Origin: Plicaturopsis crispa FD-325 SS-3 | Lineage: Eukaryota; Basidiomycota; Agaricomycetes; Amylocorticiales; Amylocorticiaceae | DNA length: 64,000 nt | NCBI GenBank assembly: GCA_000827205.1 | Contig: KN832565.1 | Coordinates: 920,905 to 984,904 of the forward strand | Reading direction: 5' to 3' | In this document: positions 48,301 to 58,699 of the stretch, one piece after another | Layout of the letters: each line of letters begins with the position of its first letter | Position numbering within the stretch: position 1 is the stretch's first letter | Notes under the pieces: model-generated | Told to the model about the DNA's origin: nothing | What the model saw: the letters and a program-made list of their open reading frames with translations, nothing else | The model's database searches: none | Program-made: the position numbers and the translations under genes

Positions 48301-48565
48301 CAGGAGACTCCGCGTGGCGAGGATGGGTTAAATTTGATGAGAAAGCGCCCGAGGCTGCAGCCGTTCGGGCGCTATCGCCATTTTGGGAGTCATCAGCTTC
48401 TCCCGCGGCCTCGGGGAACGCGCGTGTCGCGCCTCGAGGCTCGCGGCCAAGTTGCTGTCCCTCGGGGTTCGTTCTAGGAGATTCGGGCATGCCGAATCGT
48501 GTTTTGGGTGCGTTTGGTGGGTTTTTGTATAATCCAAACGCGATTTGGGCGCTTGTAGAGTCCAA
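45305..48565 (-). CDS. gag: Gag and aspartic protease region of the LTR element
   Basis: Frame of 1,086 aa just upstream of pol. The N-terminal half is Ser/Thr/Pro-rich and looks disordered; a retrotransposon Gag-type helical core follows at about 570-740 (with YDTFISWLSSYLAWLRSHN). A zinc knuckle of pattern C-x2-C-x4-H-x6-C lies near 825 (CFTCGIRGHYANDPKC). The aspartic protease active site is LFDSGSTTDS near 966-975. The order Gag core, knuckle, protease is as expected for Ty3/Gypsy. Confidence 0.9.
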   Translation of the reverse strand: MDSTSAQIAFGLYKNPPNAPKTRFGMPESPRTNPEGQQLGREPRGATRAFPEAAGEADDSQNGDSARTAAASGAFSSNLTHPRHAESPEETEHARQGSEGNWRRSLQSDEPPSRRQAGMASGLNSDQRPELFDQSTEAPATAGTNLYMQSAMSREPYSSTPYQPQAVRPTLSTIEETMSVQESPISSTNYPITGSSTHEHGTIRTPPTGRRDISQYDSPPHLDRSNTRASREVLTTPPSPLAGRGNSLAPDLGVSRPAEEYGETSETDALSPRLAELWQSLNEDQRSALKQVSNDQSFLRRHLRTSAQLHSTHGAIVSKVESNMRGVYQALSDTNLEINDLKSRTNRAIDDTLRHLRESGETERSLRLLFSGKLPQHQPVHPVAAIIERSPTPTADVIIDRSPGLREEIDREVAPRGPAETIEQFQGRVDAAHKMAAQSRESWGRSNTNARRAESQTSRRATSAAVRFADNRTPSPLPDGIEYSRDERDYIRGQQPVTSSSVSQRASYPYYRPDDTSARAGSSITKAGRSTRDETSYVEHHASLLEDIRDMIDLQVGHALAPLPSGAKQPKLKDPPSYDGSDNYDTFISWLSSYLAWLRSHNLCGDACDQIRSDLLANFLTGNASEWLTREVLNPRLRPRIIKFPELICMMLRRFVNSATAKQASDDFDACKYTAALGVDGFYTTLLKYASRMVEYPGEYMLRSRFMAGLPTSIYNKLIEHRGLSAEHSDLDDLRLNARQIEQSIPLLRSSRSTVSGALPSTSGTRFVPVTRVRPDGNAAADALAKPTATPAQPSATREFTKRPPRDATNIDCFTCGIRGHYANDPKCPKYSQRVVPGTRRLNAQRLVDVDTGEEYEREFEDEDHNSWGGSQYESEQESNSVNDDPLPERHVRIGAMRTTDEVVHIRAANMVHSANVGRRKSTGDTVQPHRDGRSQTTLAAEVEINGVKAYTLFDSGSTTDSITPEFARVTKAPRITLDEQVTLQLGCVGSRSKISYGTKVPVNFGGIAEEVYFDIVNLDRYDCIIGTPFMNSHNVCLDFGNNCVRIGDVMLHTLSFTEENALVAKRPPAPRKPWDVEAPERPASA

Positions 48566-48611
48566 ATGTCGAGTAGAAGCTCGAGTTTTCGAGCAATGGC
48601 GTTAAAAAAAG

Positions 48612-48812
48612 TGTTAAGGGGTGATTTAGAGTCCTTAGAATCACACCTGTAGCTTAACGGGTCCAATCTCTAAATGATATTAGGATGGATGCGAATGAGC
48701 GTAGGTGGATGAGGATGCCCGCATCCGACCCAACGGCTCATGAGCATAACTACAAGCGAACAAATATATGTAAATACGCGCCACAGGCGCGCCACGATCC
48801 ACGTCCGTTACA
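48612..48812 (-). repeat. Right LTR (5' LTR in element sense), 201 bp
   Basis: Identical to 38643-38843. In sense it starts TGTAACGG and ends CCTTAACA. I could not recognise a tRNA primer-binding site directly next to it; the adjacent sense sequence starts with a T-run rather than TGG. Confidence 0.95.
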
Positions 48813-48817
48813 TTTTG
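48813..48817 (+). repeat. Target-site duplication of the LTR element, right copy (5 bp)
   Basis: TTTTG directly after the right LTR, matching 38638-38642. Confidence 0.9.
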
Positions 48818-49482
48818 TTCCGCTTTCAAGGCAGCGGTCAGTCAAACTATGCGACGGAGATCCTGGAGCTGCTTCAAAACTTGCGGAGGGAATGGCCAGA
48901 GGAACTACGGTACGGCAATCGTTCAATCTCCGAGACACAACCACTGAACGAATATGCATACCTTCAACAGCGAGTTCGTCATAACAAACTGCTGGCTTCT
49001 CAATTTTGGGGGACGACGGGACGGGTTTGTGCCAGTAGACATGGCACAGGAGCACAATATAAAGGATATCAAAGTCAGTCACTCGCAATAATCCTATGCA
49101 GGCGGAGGTAGCTGAGCTGCTGTAGGTAACGTACCACTCGGAAGGGCCAAATATCGACTGGGCCTATTTGAAGAAGATGCACCCTGCCGTGCGCATAATT
49201 CGAGCACTGTCGCAGCACATGGAGCAGGACTTTGGAACCCTGAACCGAGGCAACAAACACGGCATACCTAAAAAAGACCGAGACGTCAGAAAACTACAAG
49301 ACTCGTATCTAGCTTCGCGCACTCACGAAACATATCCAAATGGACGCAAGGCTAAATCAGAGAATCGCGCACTCGATGTCGTGAATGTAGGCTGCATTAG
49401 TCTGCAAAACGGCGACAAAATGAAGGAATGGATTAGTGGCCGAAGCTTCAGAAGGTCAATGCAACAGAAGTGGAAGGAATGA
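48818..49482 (+). CDS. DUF6589-domain protein, 3' part of interrupted gene
   Basis: Continues the reading frame that is broken off at 38642, with the conserved C-terminal blocks of the family. First FRFQGSGQSNYATEILELLQ (ending at 48909), then after an intron (48910-48970) REFVITNCWLLNFGGRRDGF and DMAQEHNIKDIK. After a second intron (about 49073-49123) come VTYHSEGPNIDWAYLKKMHP and a basic, Lys/Arg-rich tail. The TGA at 49480-49482 directly abuts the stop codon of the convergent RecQ-like gene. Without the retrotransposon the full protein would be close to 900 aa. This fragment has no start of its own and is probably not translated in this copy. Confidence 0.85.
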
Positions 49483-52400
49483 TTATTTCGATGTTCTGCC
49501 GTGTCCATAAGTATTTGTATCGGTGTAGTTATCTAGGGCCCCAGGCATTCCAAAAGCGAGCGTGATGCCGGGATTGTTAGACGTTGACTCGGAAGCGCTC
49601 GAATTTGTGGAGGGTGAATGGGGCGAAGGATGCTGCGCAGGTGATATTGAATAGTCGCCGGGAAATGCATTGAGCGCATACGACAAACGAGAAACGGGCG
49701 GCGAAGGATGGCCGTATGGATATGGATATGGTTGAGAGTTATACACTAACGCGCCCGGTGTCGTTGGAGAAGTGGCGGCATGAGGCGCTCCCGAGAAGAA
49801 AGGTAATGGCATAGGCAGGTAAGGCATTGGGTACTGAGCCGCGAAGGGGTGCCGGTTGGAGGAAATAGGCGACGCAAATGCGACGCCAGATGGTGACGGT
49901 GCAGACGAGGAAGAACTCTCGCTCAACGAGGCCGGAAGATAGGGATGAAACGGTGGTGCGCGCTGGCTTATGTACGCTGGGCTCGGGGGAGTGCCATACG
50001 AGTTCGCCGGATTACTATCCTGTACATGACGAGCAAGGTCAATCGACGAATTGAATGACAGAACTAAAATAAAGGTGCTTACCTGCTGAGCCTGCTGAGC
50101 ACGAGGCGTCGAAGTCCCCATGTTGAAGGTAAACGAGCCAACAAGTGTGGAGGAAGCTGGCGCTCGAGCGGCATCACGTATCGCGGCACGCTCGTCCCTC
50201 TTCCGCGCACTCGCTGCTAGCCTTTGCTCCCTTTCCTTTTCCTTCCTATCGGCCGTGGCTTGCTTTTTCTTTGCACTCTTCTCAGCTTTGGCTTGCTCGA
50301 GCGCCGCTTTCCTCGCCACGTCAACACGCCGAATAACCTCAAGTACCTCCTCGCCATGCTTCTTAGCGAAGATCCACGGTGTCTTGAGCGCCAGCAAGTC
50401 GTCGACGGTTTTCAAGGAGGTTTTTGTCGCTAGCGCCGTAAGAGTCGGGTCGGGGAGAATTGCGGACGTCGCAAACGAGCTCGGTGAGTACATGTCGCGT
50501 TTTTTGCGGTAGCGCCAAGTCTCGAGGCACGCACGGACATCCTTCAGGTGGTCACCCCGGCGATTCGACGGGCGCTTTGGTTGGCTCCCCATGGGTCGTT
50601 TGCCGTTGACGTTCAGCATCGTCGATGGCTTGGAGTGTCTTCCAATGGCCCGCGACCTGCGCATACCCCGCTCGCCTTCGCTGCCGCCGTCGTCTGATTC
50701 AGACGAGGACTCGGCGTCTTCGTCATCGGTGGGATCCCCGTAATCGTCGTCTGATTCGTCTTCATGATCTCTCGAGGTGCCCGGATCTAATTGCTCTGAA
50801 GCCCGGAGTCCTTGACGAGCGACATCTTCAGCCGTCTGCATGCATCGGTCGCAGCAGGCACCGGTAGGGGCTACAATCTTCGATCAGTCCCCGTAGTCTC
50901 CAAATCCAAATCACTGGCACTCACCCTTTCGCGGACGAGGGCTATCGAAATACTCGTCTGATACATCCCGGCGACAACCAGGCGCCTGGATCCACCTGCG
51001 AAACGGCTCCTCCACTTTACGCGCCCATACCTTCCCATCATCCTCGATCGGATGTTGGCGCCCTTGAATTTCGTTCGGAGATGGGTCCACGTTGGTAGAT
51101 TGCACGGTCTCGTCCTCAGTGCCAGCGCCTTCGTCCTCAGCATTCACGATGTACATCGCGTCGTCGCCAGCCTCGCCTTTCTTTCTCTTCCTTCGATGAA
51201 ACATGGATTCTTCGACTAGTAAATAGACCGAAGCGTGCACGCCAGGTGAGCGCCCCGCACGACCGGCGCGTTGGGTCCATATTGATAACGATTTGCAGAG
51301 TCCAAACTGAATGACGCGTGTTATATTGGGTATATCGGCACCCTGTCATATTGATGAGTACGGAATTGAACAAATATGAGATATACTGAACTCACCATGC
51401 CTGCTGCCTCCGTCGCCACCAGAATCTTGACCACACCTTTCGAAAACCGCTCCATCACATCCTCTTTGGCAAACTCCGTTCGCCGTGAGCTCAGGCAGTC
51501 GATAGCATCGTGGAAATCATTCGGAAACCAGCTCCGGATTTCTCGCACCAAGTGCTGCGTGGACGCGACACTGTCGATGTATACGACGGTCTGTTCGAGG
51601 TCTTCGGGGGAAATAACGCCAGTTGTAATGAGTCGTTTGAGTTCCGTATAATCGTTTGTGCTTTTGATGCGGATGACCGTCGGGGTGAGGTTTGGGCGAT
51701 CGTTTCCAAGATTGAGAAAAAAGGACTTGGGGAGGTCGATATTGAGCTTCATGCAAGTCTCAGTAAGAGCAGCTGAGGGCAAGGTTGCAGACGTAGCAAG
51801 AAAAGGTATGTGCGTGGGTACAAAAGCACGAAACTTCTCAACAAGAGAATACTTCGGACGGAATTCCCCGCCCCACTGTGAAATACAGTGGCATTCGTCG
51901 ATTATGAATGCGGTAATCCTTTCCGCATATGCTTTCGATCCAAGTAGCTCCCGTATTGCAGGATTCTCCAAGCCCATCTCTGGAGACAGCAAGATGGCAC
52001 GCCACTTGAGGTCCTTCAATTCCTGCCATCGATGATGATGTGAGAGAGACCATGAGGCTCGGGTCTGATGAAACGACTGCTGTATTATGTACATACCTGA
52101 TGCAGTCGCTCATTCCACGTTTGTTTGTTCACAGGTACTGCTGCAATCCCCATCTTCTCAAACCGCGCTGCCTGTCAACCACATTGAGACTGAGTGCAAA
52201 AAGTAGAGGCTCCTTGGGCACACACCATGTCTTTCTCAAGGATGTTGAGAGGGGAAATGATGACGACAATCTTGGTCTTGTCATGTAGCAGCGGCATCAT
52301 GAATGGCATCGTTTTGCCCGCACCGGTCCCTGCAATAACCACCGAGTCGAGTCCGAGAAGAAGCGCTTCGGTGACATCGACTTGCCATTCATGAGGCGCA

Positions 52401-52549
52401 GATCCAAAACGATCCGTAAAGGCTTTGCGAAGGGCTTCCCGAGTTGTTGCTGATGCATAACCCCGAGCCTGAGTAGCTGTCTCGCGTGCAGCTTGAAGAT
52501 TATCATGAGAGCGTTTGAGCCGGGCATCGAGGGCAGGTTGTTGAGCCAT
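49483..52549 (-). CDS. RecQ-like DNA helicase carried by the DNA transposon
   Basis: Superfamily-2 helicase of about 930 aa in six exons. Exon 1 is 52549-52226; later boundaries lie near 52168/52092, 52019/51400, 51348/50925, 50872/50082 and 50025. Motif I is GTGAGKT (74-80). Motif II is DECH (175-178) within IIDECHCISQWGGEFRP, the RecQ motif 0/II signature with Cys in place of the usual Ala. The core continues with TSATL (motif III) and QRAGRAGRS (motif VI). A Cys pair GACCDRC suggests an RQC-type zinc site. An HRDC-like helical module (ILPDPTLTALATKTSLKTV) precedes a Lys/Arg/Ala helix and a Pro/Ser-rich disordered tail of about 180 residues. It should unwind DNA 3' to 5'. It starts 109 bp inside the right TIR, suggesting the TIR region provides its promoter. 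It appears intact. Confidence 0.9.
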
Positions 52550-52657
52550 GGACAGATATGTATTCACGCAGAAAACAGTGAAAATATTCGACGCGGCGCT
52601 GCGACGCGCTATCACGTGGATTAAATTAATGCCATTTTTGGGACGTGATGTTACGAT

Positions 52658-52758
52658 TGTGACCTGCGCGGGGGTGTCCCTTACACAGTGCACCAGACGT
52701 TGTAGGAGGTTCTGTGTCTTGGGTTTTGAAACTCCGAAAACGGCTGGATCCGAGACTA
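52658..52758 (-). repeat. Right terminal inverted repeat (101 bp)
   Basis: Exact reverse complement of 36019-36119, ending GGATCCGAGACTA on the plus strand. It lies just upstream of the RecQ-like gene. Confidence 0.95.
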
Positions 52759-52767
52759 AAGGCTTAG
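52759..52767 (+). repeat. Target-site duplication, right copy (9 bp)
   Basis: AAGGCTTAG, identical to 36010-36018, directly outside the right TIR. Confidence 0.93.
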
Positions 52768-52985
52768 GACGCGGACATGCGGATGTGTCCAAAAGTGGCA
52801 CCAGCCCAGGGCTCAACCACGTGGAAGCCGTGGCTTAGCTTCGTCGCCAGTCGGAAACAACTGAACTGCCCACCGTCACGTCCCTTTTCCTCTACTTTCC
52901 TGTTGTTGTCCTCGTACTTTACCGGTGAGTAGCTAGGAAACGAGAATGCGACTTGAACTAATGCCATACTTCATAGGCCGTCCAA
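52768..52985 (+). promoter_or_regulatory. Right half of the pre-insertion promoter; leader of Rab gene
   Basis: 218 bp between the transposon and the Rab start codon. It now has to serve as the whole proximal promoter of the Rab gene unless transposon sequence contributes. A possible short leader intron (GTGAGT near 52925, acceptor near 52977) is visible. Confidence 0.45.
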
Positions 52986-53899
<914 letters not shown>

Positions 53900-54115
53900 G
53901 TGCTGGCACGTACAACCCCTTGATACAATATTCATAGTACATACTCGGAACATGTTCTCTGCGATCTTGCGCTGTGCCTGCGTGGTTTTCTTTTCCCCTT
54001 CAATTCCTCCTTCCACCTACACTTTGCTTAGGCTACCTTGGCAAATCATATTACATGTGTAATACAAACACAACGGACATGCACTTCTACCGTCCCGAAA
54101 GTCAAGAAAATCATG

Positions 54116-57059
54116 CTAAATCGACGCATTCCAGTTGCCTCCCCACCACCGCTTCACTCGTTCGCCGCCCCATTCTTCGTATTCTGCTTTCGTAACGCCC
54201 ACATTTCGGAACTCATCGGTGTTAGCAAAGTTCGCCATCCCTTTCCATGCGTCTAGAGATGGATCGGCGGCGCGTACGACATGGAGGGGCATCTCAGGCG
54301 GTAAAATGGGCCGTAAACTGGAATGTAACCTCGGGATGAGCCCAGGGAGTTGGGCAGGTGAGCCAGTCACGAAGACATTCTAGGGTAAAGAGACGTGTAA
54401 GCTGAGATTGAGCACCGGATGCAGAGACAAGTATACCTGAGCTAGTCGTGCTTTGTCGCTGTCGGGGAAGCGGGCCAAAACGTTTTGAATCACCTCATCA
54501 AGCCCGGCGGAATCGACACCGGCCATGCCTGGAGCGAACCATGCCTCACATACCCGCCACCGCTCGGTGTTCAGATGTATCCGCGCGCTCCCTACATTAA
54601 TCGCTTTTAGTCTCTCTATGTTCAATATAAATAGTAGCTGGTCACCTTCTACGTCGCCCTCTTCGTATAGTGGCCTGAATGCCGAGATGAGGGCAGACTT
54701 CTGAGAGATGATGGATGCATGCGTATGGTGCACTTGGAATGTCGGATCGTGGGTAAGCAGCTTCTGCTCGATAGCTTGTAGCTGGGTCAAATCTTCCTCT
54801 TCATCTGAGGACTCTGCGCCCGTGTTCTGCCACATTGGTCAGAATCGGTGAAGGTCGGAAAGGGCTATGTCTTACTATCTTTCGGTAAATGAGCCAGTCC
54901 GCATCATCCGCGCCAAAGGTATCTTCTACTCAGGATGAAACATAAGTTTCAGTCGTGCATGATATATATGCAGGTAACTTACCACCGCCTGTCTTCCGTT
55001 TCTTTTTGGGAACACGGTCATCTGCAGCTAGAGAGGCGATATTCTTCATCCGAGCCTGCGCGGCTGCACTTTTGCGATCGCTCAAGGCTGCCTTTCGTCT
55101 CGCTCTGTCTTTGATCCTGCCCATAAGTGCCTACCAGAAACAACCAAGTCAGCGGAACGACCCAGCAAAGCACGGAAGAGTGAATAGTACCTCTTGCTCC
55201 TTGCGTAACTTGCTTGCCCAGCCAGTCAAATCCGCAGTCCTCTCTTCCTCTTCCTCTTTCTCCTTCGCCTCTCGTTCCTCTCGCTCCCGCTCCTTCTCGC
55301 GCCGGGCGCGGGCACGGGCGTCAAATCCTGCTTTCATGAGCTTTTGCTTCTTTTTCTCTTTCAGCTCATCTTCGTCGAGCTACGGGCAGAGAAGACGATA
55401 GGTCAACAATGAAACGATGCACTGGTCAAGGAAAAAATGTTACTCGCCTCAGCGTCTGCCACATCTACGAGAGGGAACGACGGCTCCTCCTGCAAATAAA
55501 CATGAGACGACGAGAAAAATGGAATTGATATCGACGAACCGTGATGTCTTCCCCTTCAGCTTCTTTTTTCCGACTTCGCTTCAGATTAGACTCCAATTTT
55601 CGGATCGTTTCTGCCAGCGCAGCCTCGTCTTCAAAACCTTCTGTCTGCAAGGTGTTCTGATACAAAAGAACATCAGCAGGATGCAATAATGCTTTGCAAT
55701 GATCGTGCCTACCAACCATTCCCGCTTGCTCTCCAGATTGCGGGTTTCCCTGAGGTTCAAAAAATACTGTAGGTCCGCTTCTTTCTGTATCAACTGCATG
55801 GTTTTGGGAGCTAAGAGAGCAGAACACGCTGCACACAGTGTACGAACGTACCTTCTCCATTCTCGTTTTAGCGGCCATTTCCTGCAATTTCTTGCCCTGC
55901 TCCTTGCGTTTCTCAGCAATCCGTGCGAGCTCCTCTTCCGATTTGTCGTCCATTACAGGCAGAGCAAAGGGAAATTGGATTATCCGCTCCGCTTCGCGCA
56001 TTTTCAGCGGGTCCTTCAGAGTCCGCAGTAGAGCGGGATAGTCAACCGCAAACTCGCAAAAGTTGCGCAAGATCCACTGGATACATGTATGAGACAGGCG
56101 CGTGGCTATACTGCATGCACGAACTCACATTCGACTGGACGGACGTAACGCGTGTCGGAAAACTCGAGTACTTCAGCTGAATCAATTTCAGGAGATACTC
56201 GGATGCTTGTGAGGCACCCCACGGAATTCTGCCAGACGTGTTAGCGAGAGCCCAAAAGAACACAAGAATGATATTTACCGTTTGCTGTGACTCATGATAC
56301 CCTTGCCGCTTAAGATAGGTATGACAGAGGTCGAGGCGGTGTTGAAGGACACAACTAGTCCATCGGACGTGAAAGGATTTGAAATTTGAGGTCGATCGTT
56401 TTGGTAAAATGACATGACCGCATCCACGGTGTATGCCAGAGATGGAACAGAATACTGCTCGAACATAAGCTCAGAAGTTACTGCACCCCGTATACCTGGT
56501 AAGGATTGTATGCCGGTGGTGTAGCAGACAGCACTCACAGCCTCTCGAATGCAATGGCGAGCATAACCGTTCCGTCATCAATATTGGATGGTCGACCGAG
56601 GGAGTATCAATTCCAAGTTGAATAAACGTGTAATCTAATACGTTTTCCTACACGACCTCGAAATCAAAACCTTCGCTACCGCTTTCCCTAGCCTGAAGTA
56701 CGGGCGTGTAGAACACATACCAGTGCATCAAAGTTCAATAAGACATCTCCCTCCCATGGTGTTCTGGCTTGGCCCTTCGCGCCGCTCTCCGTGTCGATCG
56801 CGTCGCCGAAGAGTAGCAGTGGTCTGTTGAACTTGCGTTCTTTGTACTTTGCGACGACATTCAGGCCCGTGCGAGGGTTTGTGGACGTCGAAAATCCGTA
56901 GCGAAGATTTGTTGACCCGTTGTCAATGATGAGTGGTGTGCTCTTGCCTCGGAAGGCGTCGTAGGAATCGGGCGCCGAGACGAGGGGGAGAGTCGAAGCT
57001 GGAAGACGCGTTATGTCAGGAGCTGGTGTGTCAGTCATTATAGCATTATCCTCGGGCAT
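54116..57059 (-). CDS. ARP5: Actin-related protein 5 (INO80 complex)
   Basis: Subunit of the INO80 chromatin-remodelling complex, acting in the nucleus. Multi-exon gene starting at 57059 (MPEDNAIMTD) and ending WWGGNWNASI. The actin phosphate-loop motif is LIIDNGSTNLRYGF, followed by the TPWEGDVLLNFDAL block. Arp5-specific features are LTSEL-like MFEQYSVPSLAYTVDAVMSF, the sequence IQFPFALPV, and a long charged helical insertion in the actin fold. The insertion contains runs such as REKEREREEREAKEKEEEEE and basic KKKRKTGG. The C-terminal actin lobe has NVFVTGSPAQLPGLIPRL. The insertion is where Arp5 contacts Ies6 in yeast. A histone pair lies 5 kb away, but they are unlikely to be co-regulated simply by distance. 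Confidence 0.92.
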
Positions 57060-57592
57060 TTAGAGAGTCATGTACATATAGAGAGATAGAACAAGGGAGT
57101 CGAGGTAATCCAAGTCGGTAGTGAGAGCAAGCGTCCGCGTCAAGCGAAGCGAAAGTGCTGCAGCGAACGGACGCGAGACGCATCACCTTTTCAGGAAGGT
57201 CTAGTAATCGCAGCAACTTTGCACAAGTTATTCTGCACCATCCTCTTCGCTCATGATAAGTATCTACAGCTATCCTATTCACCGGAAGACGTTGAGAGTT
57301 ACAAGTATGACTGTGGCAGGATTGAACACCGAGCCAGCGTGCAGACACCAGAGAAATCCAGAGACTATGTATGTCATGGCGCCCTAGCTTACCGCGATAC
57401 ACTGAGTATATTGAAACGACGGCACTAGACGCAATTAAACCAGCTACGCTTGGCAGGAAGAAGTCCAAAGGCGTTGTACCCAAGCACAATCCTACAAATG
57501 TATTCAACCAGTATGAACTCATACCAGCTTCGTCTGTAACAAAACCAGAATAGAACGATCAGATTCCCCACCTAAATCGCCACGAACAGATT
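57060..57592. other. Intergenic region, ARP5 to SMN
   Basis: 533 bp upstream of ARP5 and downstream of the SMN gene, both on the minus strand. It should hold the ARP5 promoter. Small open frames on both strands show no family character; nothing else is seen. Confidence 0.5.
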
Positions 57593-58699
57593 TTATCGTT
57601 GCGTGGATAGAAACTCTCCCGAGTCTTTGCCTTCATCGTCTTTAGAATCTTCCTCTTCGACATTAGACTCCTCCTGCTCGTCGACGTCTTCTCCCCTAGC
57701 TGGTCGTTTGACGGAGGCGCTACGCTGGCACTGGATACAAGAATATGAGAAGTATTCGTCACATTCATGAAGGGCGAAACTTACGTGATAGACAGCTGTC
57801 CAATAACCGCCCCAATACATTGCACCCAGTGCGCGTGAGAAGGCCTCATCCATACTTACGAGAGGGCCAGGCGGCTGAGGCAAATAATGGGAGGAGAAAT
57901 CCGCTGGTGCTGGAGGAGGGTGATGTGGTACTGGCATATCCAGTGTGGGGTCGTGATTTGGAACAAAAGTGTCAAAGTTCACTGGCTGCGAGTCGGCTTC
58001 GCCGGTGGCATTTGTGATGTTATTCACCAGTGAGGCGTCATGCGCTAGGGCACCAGGCGACTCCTGGACCTCCGCCTTTTGGGTATCTTTCTGGGTATAA
58101 GGAACATTGTACCATCTGTGGACGATCAGTCGGAGTGTCTATGAGGCGAGAACAGTATGACGTACAACGGAGACTTGTTCACTGGACCATTTTTCCAGCC
58201 CTTGTCGGGGCCATTGTATGCCTTGAGAAGGGCGGTCAGAAATACGGAAAGGCATCAAGCAGATGTAAGACAGTACCTCATACTCCTCCGTTGCCGCATT
58301 CCATGCCTCAATGAGAGCAGAGTCGTCCCAAATCTCCTGCTGGGTCAGTTCCCTACTCTCATCTTCCTCCTCTCCATCCTCCCACTCCTCTTCTTGAAAG
58401 TCGTTTCCGTCCGCGTAGCCGTAGCTCATAGATGCATCTGGGTTTCCAGGATCGTCCCAATGCTGCACGCGTTGTTGTGGTTGTTGTGGTTGTTCGCGTC
58501 TGGGCTTGTTGCGTTGATTCTTCTTTCGTTTCTTGGCTGGAGGTGGTCTTGCCGGTGGATCGTGTGTGCCGATTTCAGGTGGCTGGTGTAAAAATCCAGA
58601 CGCTGGAGCCGAGATATCATCGTACGAAACTAACGGGCGCATTTCAAGATGAGAGACTGCAGACGAAATGCGGCGCTGGTCGAAGAAATTGAATGACAC
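57593..58699 (-). CDS. SMN1: Survival motor neuron protein (SMN) orthologue
   Basis: Core protein of the SMN complex, which assembles Sm rings on spliceosomal snRNAs. Starts at 58699 (MSFNFFDQRR). The N-terminal part is basic and Pro/Gln-rich with a KKRKKNQRNKPRR nuclear-signal-like run. The Gemin2-binding helix is QQEIWDDSALIEAWNAATEE, matching the SMN pattern WDD.ALI.A. After an intron comes a WYNVP-containing linker, a Pro-rich segment, and near the C-terminus a YG-box-like helix (SRALGAMYWGGYWTAVYH) used for oligomerisation. A highly acidic tail follows, ending GEFLSTQR. No Tudor domain is visible, as in other fungal SMN proteins. The last exons around 57760-57720 are approximate. Confidence 0.85.

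Larger units (their letters stand above)
38643..48812 (-). mobile_element. Ty3/Gypsy LTR retrotransposon, chromodomain type, nested in DUF6589 gene
   Basis: A 10,170-bp element in minus-strand orientation with two 201-bp LTRs that I read as identical, flanked by a TTTTG duplication. In sense order: LTR (48812-48612), gag with protease (48565-45305), pol (45280-41732), an additional open frame (41449-39035), a purine-rich tract and the second LTR (38843-38643). Pol order is reverse transcriptase, RNase H, integrase, then a chromodomain, as in Ty3/Gypsy chromoviruses. It looks whole. Identical LTRs point to a very recent insertion, later than that of the DNA transposon around it. Confidence 0.93.
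36019..52758. mobile_element. DNA transposon with 101-bp TIRs carrying DUF6589 and RecQ-like genes
   Basis: A unit of 16,740 bp bounded by perfect 101-bp terminal inverted repeats that begin TAGTCTCGGATCC, and by an exact 9-bp target-site duplication. Without the nested retrotransposon it is about 6.56 kb. It carries two convergent genes, DUF6589 (+) and a RecQ-like helicase (-). Each starts a few hundred bases or less inside its own TIR, and their stop codons abut at 49480-49485. TIRs of about 100 bp and a 9-bp duplication are what Mutator-like elements show, but the gene content differs from any superfamily I know. I infer DUF6589 is the transposase; the helicase may be a partner or a passenger. 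Perfect TIR identity and an intact duplication suggest a recent insertion. The DUF6589 gene is now interrupted, so this copy probably cannot supply its own transposase. Confidence 0.85.

Noticed and set aside
36019-52758. The 101-bp repeats read first as an unrelated dispersed repeat or solo LTRs.
   Set aside because: They are in inverted orientation, perfectly identical, and directly flanked outside by the same 9 bp. That is the layout of transposon ends.
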